Source: Streptomyces sp. LUP47B (GTDB lineage: Bacteria > Actinomycetota > Actinomycetes > Streptomycetales > Streptomycetaceae). From it: a DNA stretch of 64,000 nucleotides. Below, piece by piece: positions 32,094 to 40,367 of this stretch. The stretch is taken from the NCBI RefSeq assembly GCF_001746295.1, contig NZ_MJAH01000004.1, forward strand, positions 277,995 through 341,994, in the 5' to 3' direction. The position numbers and the translations under genes were made by a program. Within the stretch, counting starts at the first letter, position 1. Each line of letters starts with the position of its first letter. Under the pieces are notes generated by a model. It had not been told where the DNA came from. It saw only the letters and a program-made list of their open reading frames with translations, and did no database searches.

Positions 32094-33431
32094 GTGAAAC
32101 TGACGATTCTTGGCGGCGGCGGCTTCCGGGTCCCGCTCGTGTACGGCGCGCTGCTCACCGACCGGGCCGAGGGCCGGGTGACCGAGGTGGTCCTGCACGA
32201 CCTGGACGCGGGCCGGCTCTCCGCGGTCGGCCGGGTCCTCGCCGAACAGGCGGCCACCGTCCCCGACGCCCCCACGGTGACCACCACGACCGACCTCGAC
32301 GAGGCCCTGCGCGGTGCCGACTTCGTCTTCTCGGCGATCCGCGTCGGCGGTCTGGAGGGCCGTGCCGACGACGAGCGGGTGGCCCTCGCGGAGGGCGTCC
32401 TCGGCCAGGAGACGGTCGGCGCGGGCGGCATCGCCTACGGCCTGCGCACGGTCCCGGTGGCCGTGGACATCGCCCGGCGCGTGGCCCGCCTCGCCCCCGA
32501 CGCCTGGGTCATCAACTTCACCAACCCGGCGGGCCTGGTCACCGAGGCCATGTCCCGCCACCTCGGCGACCGTGTCATCGGCATCTGCGACTCCCCGGTC
32601 GGCCTCGGCCGCCGTATCGCGCGCGTGCTCGGCGCCAATCCCAACGAGGCCTGGATCGACTACGTCGGCCTCAACCACCTCGGCTGGGTCCGCGGTCTGA
32701 CGATCGCCGGCCGGGACGAGCTGCCCCGGCTGCTAGCCGACCCCGATCTGCTCGGCTCCTTCGAGGAGGGCAAGCTCTTCGGCGTCGACTGGCTCCAGTC
32801 CCTCGGCGCGATCCCCAACGAGTACCTGCACTACTACTACTTCAACCGCGAGGCCGTCCGCGCCTACCAGCACGCCGAGAAGACCCGCGGCGCCTTCCTC
32901 GCCGACCAGCAGGCGCGGTTCTACGACGAGGTCGGCGCTCCCGGCGCGAAGGCGCTGGACGTCTGGGACCGCACGCGCGCCGAGCGCGAGGCCACCTACA
33001 TGTCCGAGAACCGGGAGACGGCCGGTGCCGGAGAACGCGACGCCGACGATCTCTCCGGCGGCTACGAGAAGGTCGCCCTCGCCCTGATGCGGGCCATCGC
33101 CCGCGACGAGCGCACCACGCTGATCCTCAACGTCCGCAACCAGGGCACGCTGTCCGTGCTCGACCACGATGCCGTCATCGAGGTGCCCTGCCTCGTCGAC
33201 GCCAACGGCGCCCACCCGGTCTCCGTCGCACCGCTGCCCGACCACGCCACCGGACTGGTCTGCTCGGTCAAGGCGGTCGAGCGGGAGGTGCTGGCCGCCG
33301 CCGAGTCCGCCTCGCGCGCGACCGCGGTGAAGGCCTTCGCGCTGCACCCCCTTGTCGACTCCGTCAATGTGGCCCGCAAGCTGGTCGAGGGCTACACCTC
33401 GGTGCATCCCGGGCTCGCGTACCTTAAGTAG
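32094..33431 (+). CDS. GH4 glycosidase (6-phospho-beta-glucosidase type)
   Basis: 445-residue cytosolic enzyme. GH4 members use NAD+ and Mn2+ to oxidise and re-reduce the sugar during hydrolysis. The dinucleotide fold starts MKLTILGGGGFRVPLVY; INFTNPAGLVTEA, the metal-binding Cys in GICDSPVGLG and the metal-binding His in YVGLNHLGW are all present, as is GAIPNEYLHYYY. The sequence style is that of 6-phospho-beta-glucosidases. No PTS is encoded here, so a phosphorylated substrate would have to come from the PfkB kinase or an unphosphorylated one is used. GTG start with GGAGGA five bases upstream. Confidence 0.93.
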   Translation: MKLTILGGGGFRVPLVYGALLTDRAEGRVTEVVLHDLDAGRLSAVGRVLAEQAATVPDAPTVTTTTDLDEALRGADFVFSAIRVGGLEGRADDERVALAEGVLGQETVGAGGIAYGLRTVPVAVDIARRVARLAPDAWVINFTNPAGLVTEAMSRHLGDRVIGICDSPVGLGRRIARVLGANPNEAWIDYVGLNHLGWVRGLTIAGRDELPRLLADPDLLGSFEEGKLFGVDWLQSLGAIPNEYLHYYYFNREAVRAYQHAEKTRGAFLADQQARFYDEVGAPGAKALDVWDRTRAEREATYMSENRETAGAGERDADDLSGGYEKVALALMRAIARDERTTLILNVRNQGTLSVLDHDAVIEVPCLVDANGAHPVSVAPLPDHATGLVCSVKAVEREVLAAAESASRATAVKAFALHPLVDSVNVARKLVEGYTSVHPGLAYLK

Positions 33432-33444
33432 CGTCCATTTCTTA

Positions 33445-33456
33445 GAAAGCGCTTTC
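33445..33456. promoter_or_regulatory. LacI-type palindrome before the GH38 gene
   Basis: GAAAGCGCTTTC is a perfect 12-bp palindrome with the central GCGC typical of LacI-family operators. It lies 14 bp after the GH4 stop and 52 bp before the GH38 start, so GH38 and GH29 may be controlled separately from GH4. Confidence 0.55.
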
Positions 33457-33508
33457 CCTACGCCTGTCGGCCCCACCAGCTCGCTCTCCCCCTCCCTGGA
33501 GACCCTTC

Positions 33509-36500
33509 ATGCACGACGAACGCCGCCGTATCGAGGAGCGCGTCCAGCGCGCCCACGACCAGCGCATCAAGTCCGCGATCTACGCGGCCACCGTCCCCTT
33601 CGAGGTCGAGGCCTGGCAGGCGCCGGGCGAGCCGGTCTCCTTCGAGGAGGCCGCGGCCGCCCGCTACACGCCCTTCGCGATGGACACCCCCTGGGGTCCG
33701 CCCTGGGGAACCACCTGGTTCCGGATGCGCGGCCGGGTGCCCGCCGAGTGGGCCGGAAAGCGCGTCGAGGCGGTGATCGACCTCGGCTTCGTCGGCGACT
33801 GGCCCGGCAACCAGGCCGAGGCCCTGGTCCACCTCGCCGACGGACGCCCCCTGAAGGCCGTCAACCCGCTCAACCAGTACGTCCCGATCGCCAACCCGGC
33901 GACCGGCGGCGAGGAGATCGACTACCTGGTCGAGGCCGCCTCCAACCCGGACATCCTCAAGGACAACTTCTCGAAGATCACGCCGATGGGCGACAAGCTC
34001 ACGGCCGGCTCCGCGCCCCTCTACACCTTCCAGCGCGCCGATCTCGCCGTCCTCGACGAGGAGGTCTTCCACCTCGACCTGGACCTCCAGGTGCTGCGCG
34101 AGCTCATGGTCCACCTCGCCGAGCACGAGCCCCGCCGGCACGAGATCCTGCACGCCCTGGACCGGGCCATGGACGTCCTCGACCTGGACGACGTCTCCGG
34201 CAGCGCGGCGGCGGTCCGCGAGGTGCTCGCGCCCGTCCTCGCCAAGCCGGCCCACGCGAGCGCGCACACGGTCTCCGGCGTCGGTCACGCCCACATCGAC
34301 TCCGCCTGGCTCTGGCCCATCCGCGAGACCAAGCGCAAGACGTCCCGCACCTTCTCCAACGTCACGGCGCTCGCCGACGAGTACGACGACTTCATCTTCG
34401 CCTGCTCCCAGGCCCAGCAGTACGAGTGGGTCCGCGACAACTACCCGCACGTCTGGGCCCGTATCCAGGACTCGGTGAAGAAGGGCCAGTGGGCCCCGGT
34501 CGGCGGCATGTGGGTCGAGGCCGACGGCAACCTGCCCGGCGGCGAGGCCATCGCCCGCCAGCTCATCCACGGCAAGCGGTTCTTCATCGAGCACTTCGGC
34601 GTCGAGACCAAGGGCGTCTGGCTGCCGGACTCCTTCGGCTACACCGCCGCCTACCCGCAGCTCGCCAAGCTGGCCGGCAACGACTGGTTCCTCACCCAGA
34701 AGATCTCCTGGAACCAGACCAACAAGTTCCCCCACCACACCTTCTGGTGGGAGGGCATCGACGGCACCCGGATCTTCACCCACTTCCCGCCGGTCGACAC
34801 CTACAACGCCCGCTTCAGCGGTGAGGAGATGGACCGCGCGGTCCGCAACTACAACGAGAAGGGCGGCGGGACGCGCTCCCTGGCCCCCTTCGGCTGGGGC
34901 GACGGCGGTGGCGGCCCCACCCGCGAGATCATGGAGCGGGCCAGGCGCCTCGCCGACCTGGAGGGCTCGCCCAAGGTCGTCGTCGAGCACCCCGACGAGT
35001 TCTTCGCCAAGGCCCGCGAGGAGTACCCCGACGCCCCGGTCTGGGTCGGCGAGCTCTACCTCGAGCTGCACCGCGCCACCTACACCTCGCAGGCCCGCAC
35101 CAAGCAGGGCAACCGGCGCTCCGAGCACCGGCTGCGCGAGGCCGAGCTGTGGGCGACGACGGCCGCGCTGCACGCGTCGGGCTACTCGTACCCGTACGAC
35201 AAGCTCGACCGCCTGTGGAAGACGGTCCTGCTGCACCAGTTCCACGACATCCTGCCGGGCTCCTCGATCGCCTGGGTGCACCGCGAGGCGGAGGCCGAAT
35301 ACGCCCGCGTGGCCGAGGAGTTGGAGGCGCTGACCGCCGAGGCGGTGGCCGCGCTGGGCGCCGGCGGCACCCGGGTCTTCAACACCAGCCCGTTCGACCG
35401 TTCCGAGGTGGTGCGCACCGGCGACCAGGCTCTGGCGTACGTGGAGGTGCCCGCGAACGGCAGCGCGCCGCTGTCCGACGCCGAGCCCGCGCAGCCGGTC
35501 CGGGTCGCCGGTCGCGTCCTCGACAACGGTCTGGTGCGGGTGGAGGTGGCGGAGGACGGCACGCTGTCGTCCGTCCTCGATCTGCGGGCCGGCCGGGAGG
35601 TGCTGGGCGACAAGGGCAACCTGCTCCGCCTGCACACCGACCTGCCGAACTACTGGGACGCCTGGGACATCGACAAGCACTACAACAACCGGTACACGGA
35701 TCTGCTCGAGCCCACGTCGGTCGAGGTCGTCTCCAAGGACCCGCTGCTGGGTGCGATCCGCGTGACGCGGGCCTTCGGCAAGGGCTCGACGATCACCCAG
35801 ACCATCACCCTGCGCGCCGGCAGCCCCCGGATCGACTTCGAGACCGAGATCGACTGGCACGAGGCCGAGAAGATCCTCAAGGCCGCCTTCCCGGTGGACG
35901 TCCGGGCCGCGCACTCCTCCGCGGAGATCCAGTTCGGCCACATCCAGCGCCCCACGCACACCAACACCAGCTGGGAGGCGGCCCGCTTCGAGGTCTCCGG
36001 CCACCGCTGGGTGCACGTCGGCGAACCGGGCTACGGCGTCGCCGTGCTGAACGACTCCACCTACGGCCACGACGTCTCCCGTACCGTCCGGGAGGACGGC
36101 GGTACGACGACCACGGTCCGGCTCAGCCTGGTCCGCGCCCCGCGCATCCCGGACCCGGAGGCCGACCAGGGCACGCACCGCTTCACCTACTCGCTGCTGC
36201 CCGGCGCGAGCATCGAGGACACCGTCGCCGAGGGCTACTCCCTCAACCTCCCGCTCCGGGTGGCGGACGCGGCCGGTGCCCCCGAGCCGGTCGTCTCGGT
36301 CGACGGCGAGGGCGTGACCGTCGAGGCGGTCAAGCTCGCCGACGACGGGTCCGGTGACGTCGTGGTCCGGCTGTACGAGTCGGGCGGCGGCCGCGCCCGG
36401 GGCGTGCTGCGCACCGGGTTCCCGCTCGCCGGCGCCCAGGTCACCGACCTGCTGGAGCGCCCGCTGGAGGACGAGACGGCCGAGGTCACCGACGGCGGTG

Positions 36501-36556
36501 TGCCGGTCTCGCTGCGGCCGTTCCAGGTGCTGACGCTCCGACTGCGCAGGGGGTGA
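33509..36556 (+). CDS. GH38 alpha-mannosidase
   Basis: 1015-residue zinc enzyme that removes alpha-linked mannose. The GH38 N-terminal barrel (about 250-530) has the zinc motif GVGHAHIDSAWLWP (His262, Asp264), the nucleophile Asp374 in VWLPDSFGY, and HQFHDILPGSSI with a further zinc His. The N-terminal all-beta part and the long C-terminal beta-sandwich domains match bacterial class II mannosidases. No signal peptide: cytosolic, so it acts on imported oligosaccharides. The ATG has GGAG nearby. It is followed 4 bp later by an alpha-fucosidase gene. Confidence 0.95.
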   Translation: MHDERRRIEERVQRAHDQRIKSAIYAATVPFEVEAWQAPGEPVSFEEAAAARYTPFAMDTPWGPPWGTTWFRMRGRVPAEWAGKRVEAVIDLGFVGDWPGNQAEALVHLADGRPLKAVNPLNQYVPIANPATGGEEIDYLVEAASNPDILKDNFSKITPMGDKLTAGSAPLYTFQRADLAVLDEEVFHLDLDLQVLRELMVHLAEHEPRRHEILHALDRAMDVLDLDDVSGSAAAVREVLAPVLAKPAHASAHTVSGVGHAHIDSAWLWPIRETKRKTSRTFSNVTALADEYDDFIFACSQAQQYEWVRDNYPHVWARIQDSVKKGQWAPVGGMWVEADGNLPGGEAIARQLIHGKRFFIEHFGVETKGVWLPDSFGYTAAYPQLAKLAGNDWFLTQKISWNQTNKFPHHTFWWEGIDGTRIFTHFPPVDTYNARFSGEEMDRAVRNYNEKGGGTRSLAPFGWGDGGGGPTREIMERARRLADLEGSPKVVVEHPDEFFAKAREEYPDAPVWVGELYLELHRATYTSQARTKQGNRRSEHRLREAELWATTAALHASGYSYPYDKLDRLWKTVLLHQFHDILPGSSIAWVHREAEAEYARVAEELEALTAEAVAALGAGGTRVFNTSPFDRSEVVRTGDQALAYVEVPANGSAPLSDAEPAQPVRVAGRVLDNGLVRVEVAEDGTLSSVLDLRAGREVLGDKGNLLRLHTDLPNYWDAWDIDKHYNNRYTDLLEPTSVEVVSKDPLLGAIRVTRAFGKGSTITQTITLRAGSPRIDFETEIDWHEAEKILKAAFPVDVRAAHSSAEIQFGHIQRPTHTNTSWEAARFEVSGHRWVHVGEPGYGVAVLNDSTYGHDVSRTVREDGGTTTTVRLSLVRAPRIPDPEADQGTHRFTYSLLPGASIEDTVAEGYSLNLPLRVADAAGAPEPVVSVDGEGVTVEAVKLADDGSGDVVVRLYESGGGRARGVLRTGFPLAGAQVTDLLERPLEDETAEVTDGGVPVSLRPFQVLTLRLRRG

Positions 36557-36560
36557 CCCG

Positions 36561-37811
36561 GTGCCGATGCAACCCTGGTTCACCGACGCCAAGTTGGGGA
36601 TCTTCATCCACTGGGGCATCTACGCCGTGGACGGCGTCCAGGAGTCCTGGTCGTTCTACGACGACATCGTCCCGCACGATCAGTACATGTCCCAGCTGGA
36701 GCGTTTCACGGGGGCGAAGTACGACCCCCGTGAGTGGGCCGGCCTGTTCGCCCGGGCCGGCGCCAGGTACGCCGTGCTGACGACCCGTCACCATGACGGC
36801 GTGGCCCTGTGGGACACGGAGTACGGCGACCTGAACCTCGGCAAGGACTACGTCGGCCCCTACGCCGAGGCCCTGCGCGAGAAGGACCTCAAGGTCGGCT
36901 TCTACTACTCCCACTCCGACTGGAACCACCCCGACTACGCCTCCACGCGCAAGCCGGGCCGCCCGCCGGAGCAGGAGGACAACCGCTACTCCGAGGTCGC
37001 GGCCGAGTTCGAGGACCTGGACGCCTGGGAGCGGTTCATCGCCTACCGCGACGGCCAGATCCGCGAACTCGCCTCCCGCTACCGGCCCGACCTGATGTGG
37101 TTCGACGGCGAGTGGGACCGCAGCGAGGAGCAGTGGCGCATCCCCGAACTCGCCGCGCTCATACGGTCGTACGTGCCGGACGTCGTCTTCAACGCGCGCA
37201 TGCTCAGCGAGGGCGACTACGCCACCCCCGAACAGGGCGCTCCCATCGAACCGCCCGACGGTCCCTGGGAGTTGTGCCTGACGATCAACGACTCCTGGGG
37301 GTACCAGCACCAGGACCACCACCACAAGTCGCTCGCCCAGCTGATCCGCTACTTCACCGAGACCATCGGCGGGGGCGGCAATCTGCTGCTCGACGTCGGC
37401 CCGATGGAGGACGGCACCATCCCCGAGCCCCAGGTGGAGCGCCTGGAGGGGCTTGGGGAGTGGATCCGCAAGCACTCCGAGGCCGTGTACGGGACCGTGC
37501 GCGGGCTGCCCGCCGGGCACCACTACGGACCCAGCACGCTCTCCGCGGACCGCCGCGCGCTGTACCTGGTGCTCTTCGACGCACCCCGCGCCGAAGTGGG
37601 TCTCCGGGGCCTGGTCACCCCGGTCCGCAGGGTCACGGTCCTGGGCACCGGTAAGGAACTGGGCCACCAGGTGGTCGGCGGACTCCACGAGGCCGTGGGC
37701 ACCGTGTGGATCGACCCGCCCGCCGAGGCCGACCTCGATCCGTACGCCACGGTGCTCAAGGTGGAACTGGACGGGGAAGCGGAGCTGTACCGGGGGGCGG
37801 GCCGGTTCTGA
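36561..37811 (+). CDS. GH29 alpha-L-fucosidase
   Basis: 416-residue TIM-barrel enzyme without signal peptide. Motifs: WFTDAKLGIFIHWGIYAVDG at the start, HHDGVALWDTEYGDLN, GFYYSHSDWNHPDY, and the catalytic nucleophile Asp182 in PDLMWFDGEWD. Then LTINDSWGYQ and GGNLLLDVGPMEDGTIP, which are typical GH29 signatures. It releases alpha-L-fucose from imported oligosaccharides. The GTG at 36561 lies 4 bp after the GH38 stop with AGGGGGTGA upstream; an ATG six bases on is also possible. Same transcript as GH38. Confidence 0.94.
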   Translation: MPMQPWFTDAKLGIFIHWGIYAVDGVQESWSFYDDIVPHDQYMSQLERFTGAKYDPREWAGLFARAGARYAVLTTRHHDGVALWDTEYGDLNLGKDYVGPYAEALREKDLKVGFYYSHSDWNHPDYASTRKPGRPPEQEDNRYSEVAAEFEDLDAWERFIAYRDGQIRELASRYRPDLMWFDGEWDRSEEQWRIPELAALIRSYVPDVVFNARMLSEGDYATPEQGAPIEPPDGPWELCLTINDSWGYQHQDHHHKSLAQLIRYFTETIGGGGNLLLDVGPMEDGTIPEPQVERLEGLGEWIRKHSEAVYGTVRGLPAGHHYGPSTLSADRRALYLVLFDAPRAEVGLRGLVTPVRRVTVLGTGKELGHQVVGGLHEAVGTVWIDPPAEADLDPYATVLKVELDGEAELYRGAGRF

Positions 37812-37868
37812 GGCTCCTCGCCCGTGGTCCCGTGAGGCGGGGGCACCGGACCCGGAATTGACCCATGA

Positions 37869-37880
37869 TTCCGGCCGGAA
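37869..37880. promoter_or_regulatory. Palindrome before the cupin gene
   Basis: TTCCGGCCGGAA is a perfect 12-bp palindrome, immediately after a TTGACC at 37858-37863 that could be a -35 element. The cupin start is 45 bp further on. Candidate operator in the promoter spacer. Confidence 0.4.
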
Positions 37881-37924
37881 AATGCCCCCCGCCATCGGTC
37901 GGTCGGGTCCGTAACGTCGTAGGC

Positions 37925-38446
37925 ATGACGACGACGAAGAACGACGAGACCGCGCAGACCACGGACTTCACCCCGGTCCTCACCCGCGCCGCCGACGCCG
38001 AGACGACCCGTGACCCCAGCAGTGTGATGACGCTCCTCGCGGACTCCGACCACACCGGCGGGCGGCTCACCGGCTACCGGTCGACCTTCGCCGAGGGCGC
38101 GGTCGGCGCGCCCGCGCATCTGCACACCAGGGCCTCGGAGATGTTCTTCGTGATCGAGGGGGCGCTCCAGGTGCTGGTGGGCGAGGAGATCACCGTCCTG
38201 GAGGCGGGCGACTTCCTCGTGGTGCCGCCGCACACCCCGCACGCCTTCGCGGCCGCGCCCGGCAGGACGGCCGACGTGCTGTTCGTCTTCACGCCGGGCG
38301 CGGGCCGCTTCGACTACCTGCGACTGCTCGGCCGGGTGATGCGCGGCGAGGCCGATCCGCAGGAGATCAAGGACTCCTCGGAGCGGTTCGACAACCACTA
38401 CGTCGACAGCCCGGTGTGGCGCGAGGCGCTCGCGGCGCGGGGCTGA
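37925..38446 (+). CDS. Cupin-domain protein
   Basis: 173-residue single-cupin protein. The two conserved motifs are GAVGAPAHLHTRASEMFFVIEG-like (PAHLHTRASEMFFVIEGAL) and GDFLVVPPHTPHAFAA, giving the usual His/Glu metal site. Such proteins are small dioxygenases, isomerases or quercetinase-like enzymes; I cannot assign a substrate. ATG at 37925 has only a weak ribosome-binding site (GTAGG). It appears to be a single-gene transcript, ending at a strong hairpin shared with the convergent chitinase gene. Confidence 0.85.
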   Translation: MTTTKNDETAQTTDFTPVLTRAADAETTRDPSSVMTLLADSDHTGGRLTGYRSTFAEGAVGAPAHLHTRASEMFFVIEGALQVLVGEEITVLEAGDFLVVPPHTPHAFAAAPGRTADVLFVFTPGAGRFDYLRLLGRVMRGEADPQEIKDSSERFDNHYVDSPVWREALAARG

Positions 38447-38456
38447 GAGACAGCGG

Positions 38457-38494
38457 GAGGTCCCCGGCAGCCGCACGGCGGCGCCGGGGACCTC
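38457..38494. terminator. Bidirectional intrinsic terminator
   Basis: GAGGTCCCCGGC (38457-38468) pairs perfectly with GCCGGGGACCTC (38483-38494), with extra GCCG/CGGC pairing inside the loop. It lies between the convergent cupin and chitinase genes. Confidence 0.85.
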
Positions 38495-38502
38495 GTGCGT
38501 CC

Positions 38503-40182
38503 TCAGCCGGTGAAGTCGGCCGTGATCGAGCTGAACTGCCAGTTGCTCTGGCTGATGCCGGAGCAGTTGCTGACGACTCCGCCGCCCGGGCACGGCCGGT
38601 CGCGGTTGACCGACCAGAAGGCGAGCCGGGCGATGTGATGGGAGTTCGCCCAGTCACGGATCTGGGTCCAGATCGCCGGGGTCGTGTTCTCCTGCTGGTC
38701 GGAGAGGCCGTTCATGCCGGAGATGCCGATGTGGGAGTACGCGGTGGCGTCGTCCCAGCCGAAGGTGGACTTCAGCTTGGCCTTCAGCCCCTCCGTGGCG
38801 TTCACGGTGCTGCCGTACATGTCGGAGCCGCCGCCGAAGTCGAACGGCATGATGGTGAAGACGTCGATGTTCGCGCCCAGCGACTGCGCCTGCTCGATGA
38901 GCCGGTTGCCGTAGTAGGTCGGGCCGGTGGTCGAGGTGCCGAAGGTGACGATGGTCTTCAGGCCCGGGTTGTTGGCCTTGACCGTCTTCAGCGCGGTCAG
39001 GATCCTCGCCTGCACGGCCTCGTTCTCGAACTCGTCGCTGTTCTCGATGTCCATGTCGATCGCCTTGAGCGAGTAGGCGTCGATCACCTTCTGGAGTGCG
39101 GCCGCGAGGGCGCTCGCGGAGGAGCAGTTGGCGCCGAGCTTGCTGCCCTGCCAGCCGCCGAACGACGGGACGATGTCACCTCCGGCGGCCCGGATCTGGT
39201 TGATGGCGGTCTGGTCGACACCGCCGGTCAGCGGCCGGGTGGAGTCCCAGGCGGGGTTGCAGCCACCGGAGTCCAGCACGAACGCCATCGTGAACCACTT
39301 GACGCCGGTCGCGCTCATCACCGTGCTCGGGCTCGGCGGATCGCCCCAGCCCTCGTACAGATACGGCGCGGCCTGCTTGAAGCCGGTGCCGCCCCCGCCG
39401 CCCGCGTCGGTCGTCACGCTCACGGAGTTGGAGGCCCCGGAGGTGTTCCCGGCCGCGTCGCGCGCCTTGACGGTGAAGGTGTACGCCATGCTCGGCGAGA
39501 GACCGCTGACGGTGGCGGACGTCCCGGAGACGGTGAGGACGTTGTTGGAGCCGCTGTAGATGTCGTAGCCCGTGACGCCCACGTTGTCCGTCGAGGCGTT
39601 CCACTTCAGGGACACGCTGGACGACGTCTTGCCCGTGGTGGCGAGTCCGGTCGGCGCGCTCGGCGCCTGCGTGTCCGAACCGCCGCCCCCGCCGGGCCCG
39701 TCGAGGCTGATGTCGTCGGCGTAGTAGGTGCCCTGGGCGTACCAGCCGTGGACGTAGACGGTGGCGCTGGTCTGCGAGGCGCCGGTGGTGAAGGTCGTGG
39801 TGAGTTGGCTGTACGCCGACGGGGAGGTCGTCCATGTGGAGGCGCCGCCGTCCACGCCGAGGTAGACGTAGGAGCCGCGCACCCAGCCGCTGAGGCTGTA
39901 GGTCGTGTTCGGCTGGACGGCGACGGTCTGGCTGCACTGGGCGTTGTCGCTCGAACTCACCGCGCCCTGAAGGGCTTTGGCGCCTCCGTGCACGGGCGAG
40001 GAGACGACCGAGCCGAGGTTGCCGGTGCACGTCCAGGGGGAGAGGTTCCCGGATTCGAAGCCGGGGTTGGTCAGGACGTTGGCCGCCTGGGCCGTGCCGG
40101 GCAGAGCGACGGCACCGGCGAGCGCGAGGGCTGCGGTGCCGAGCAGAGCGAGAAGTCTGGAACGTCTGAGTGGGTTGCGCAC
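38503..40182 (-). CDS. Secreted GH18 chitinase with CBM and fibronectin III domains
   Basis: 559-residue exported enzyme. Residues 1-34 form a signal peptide (MRNPLRRSRLLALLG to TAQAAN). Residues about 35-163 are a CBM16/CBM4-like sandwich (NVLTNPGFESGNLSPWTC), then a Gly/Ser linker, a fibronectin III domain (about 173-260), a second Gly linker, and the GH18 barrel (about 268-559). The catalytic segment is LKAIDMDIEN with Asp376, Asp378 and acid Glu380; the first Asp of the usual DxxDxDxE is a Lys here. GTG at 40182 has AGGGAG upstream. A DasR-like site overlaps the promoter, which supports chitin as substrate; an endo-N-acetylglucosaminidase is the alternative. Confidence 0.92.
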   Translation of the reverse strand: MRNPLRRSRLLALLGTAALALAGAVALPGTAQAANVLTNPGFESGNLSPWTCTGNLGSVVSSPVHGGAKALQGAVSSSDNAQCSQTVAVQPNTTYSLSGWVRGSYVYLGVDGGASTWTTSPSAYSQLTTTFTTGASQTSATVYVHGWYAQGTYYADDISLDGPGGGGGSDTQAPSAPTGLATTGKTSSSVSLKWNASTDNVGVTGYDIYSGSNNVLTVSGTSATVSGLSPSMAYTFTVKARDAAGNTSGASNSVSVTTDAGGGGGTGFKQAAPYLYEGWGDPPSPSTVMSATGVKWFTMAFVLDSGGCNPAWDSTRPLTGGVDQTAINQIRAAGGDIVPSFGGWQGSKLGANCSSASALAAALQKVIDAYSLKAIDMDIENSDEFENEAVQARILTALKTVKANNPGLKTIVTFGTSTTGPTYYGNRLIEQAQSLGANIDVFTIMPFDFGGGSDMYGSTVNATEGLKAKLKSTFGWDDATAYSHIGISGMNGLSDQQENTTPAIWTQIRDWANSHHIARLAFWSVNRDRPCPGGGVVSNCSGISQSNWQFSSITADFTG

Positions 40183-40256
40183 GCGATCTCCCTGAAGAAA
40201 TGGGGGTGTTCGGGAGTGCAGAAAGCTGCAGGGGAGTGCAGCGGGGGTGCGCAACC

Positions 40257-40285
40257 AAGTTGGTATGGACCAATCGACCTGTCAA
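40257..40285 (-). promoter_or_regulatory. Chitinase promoter with overlapping DasR-like site
   Basis: Minus strand: TTGACA (40280-40285), 17-bp spacer and CAACTT (40257-40262). The spacer holds the inverted repeat TTGGTCCATACCAA (40260-40273), matching 11 of 16 positions of the DasR consensus ACTGGTCTAGACCACT when flanks are included. DasR represses chitin and GlcNAc genes in Streptomyces. Confidence 0.6.
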
Positions 40286-40310
40286 GACAACTGACGGAAG
40301 TTGAACCTGC

Positions 40311-40353
40311 CCAGGGGCGCGGGGAACTGCGCGACAAGCCACAGACGACCCGC
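40311..40353. repeat. Streptomyces-type intergenic repeat
   Basis: CCAGGGGCGCGGGGAACTGC followed by GCGACAAGCCACAGACGACC. I recognise this 'GGGGCGCGGGGAACTGCGCGA' family (reverse strand TTCCCCGCGCCCCTG) as a sequence scattered between genes of many Streptomyces chromosomes. It lies just after the ATP-grasp gene stop codon (minus strand) and may act as a terminator. Confidence 0.65.
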
Positions 40354-40367
40354 GCCCGGCAGACAAC

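Noticed and set aside
33458..36619. Open frame of over 1000 codons on the strand opposite the GH38 gene
   Set aside because: It is antisense to a clear GH38 enzyme, its protein is a biased Gly/Val/Asp/Arg mix without domains, and such shadows are expected at this GC content.
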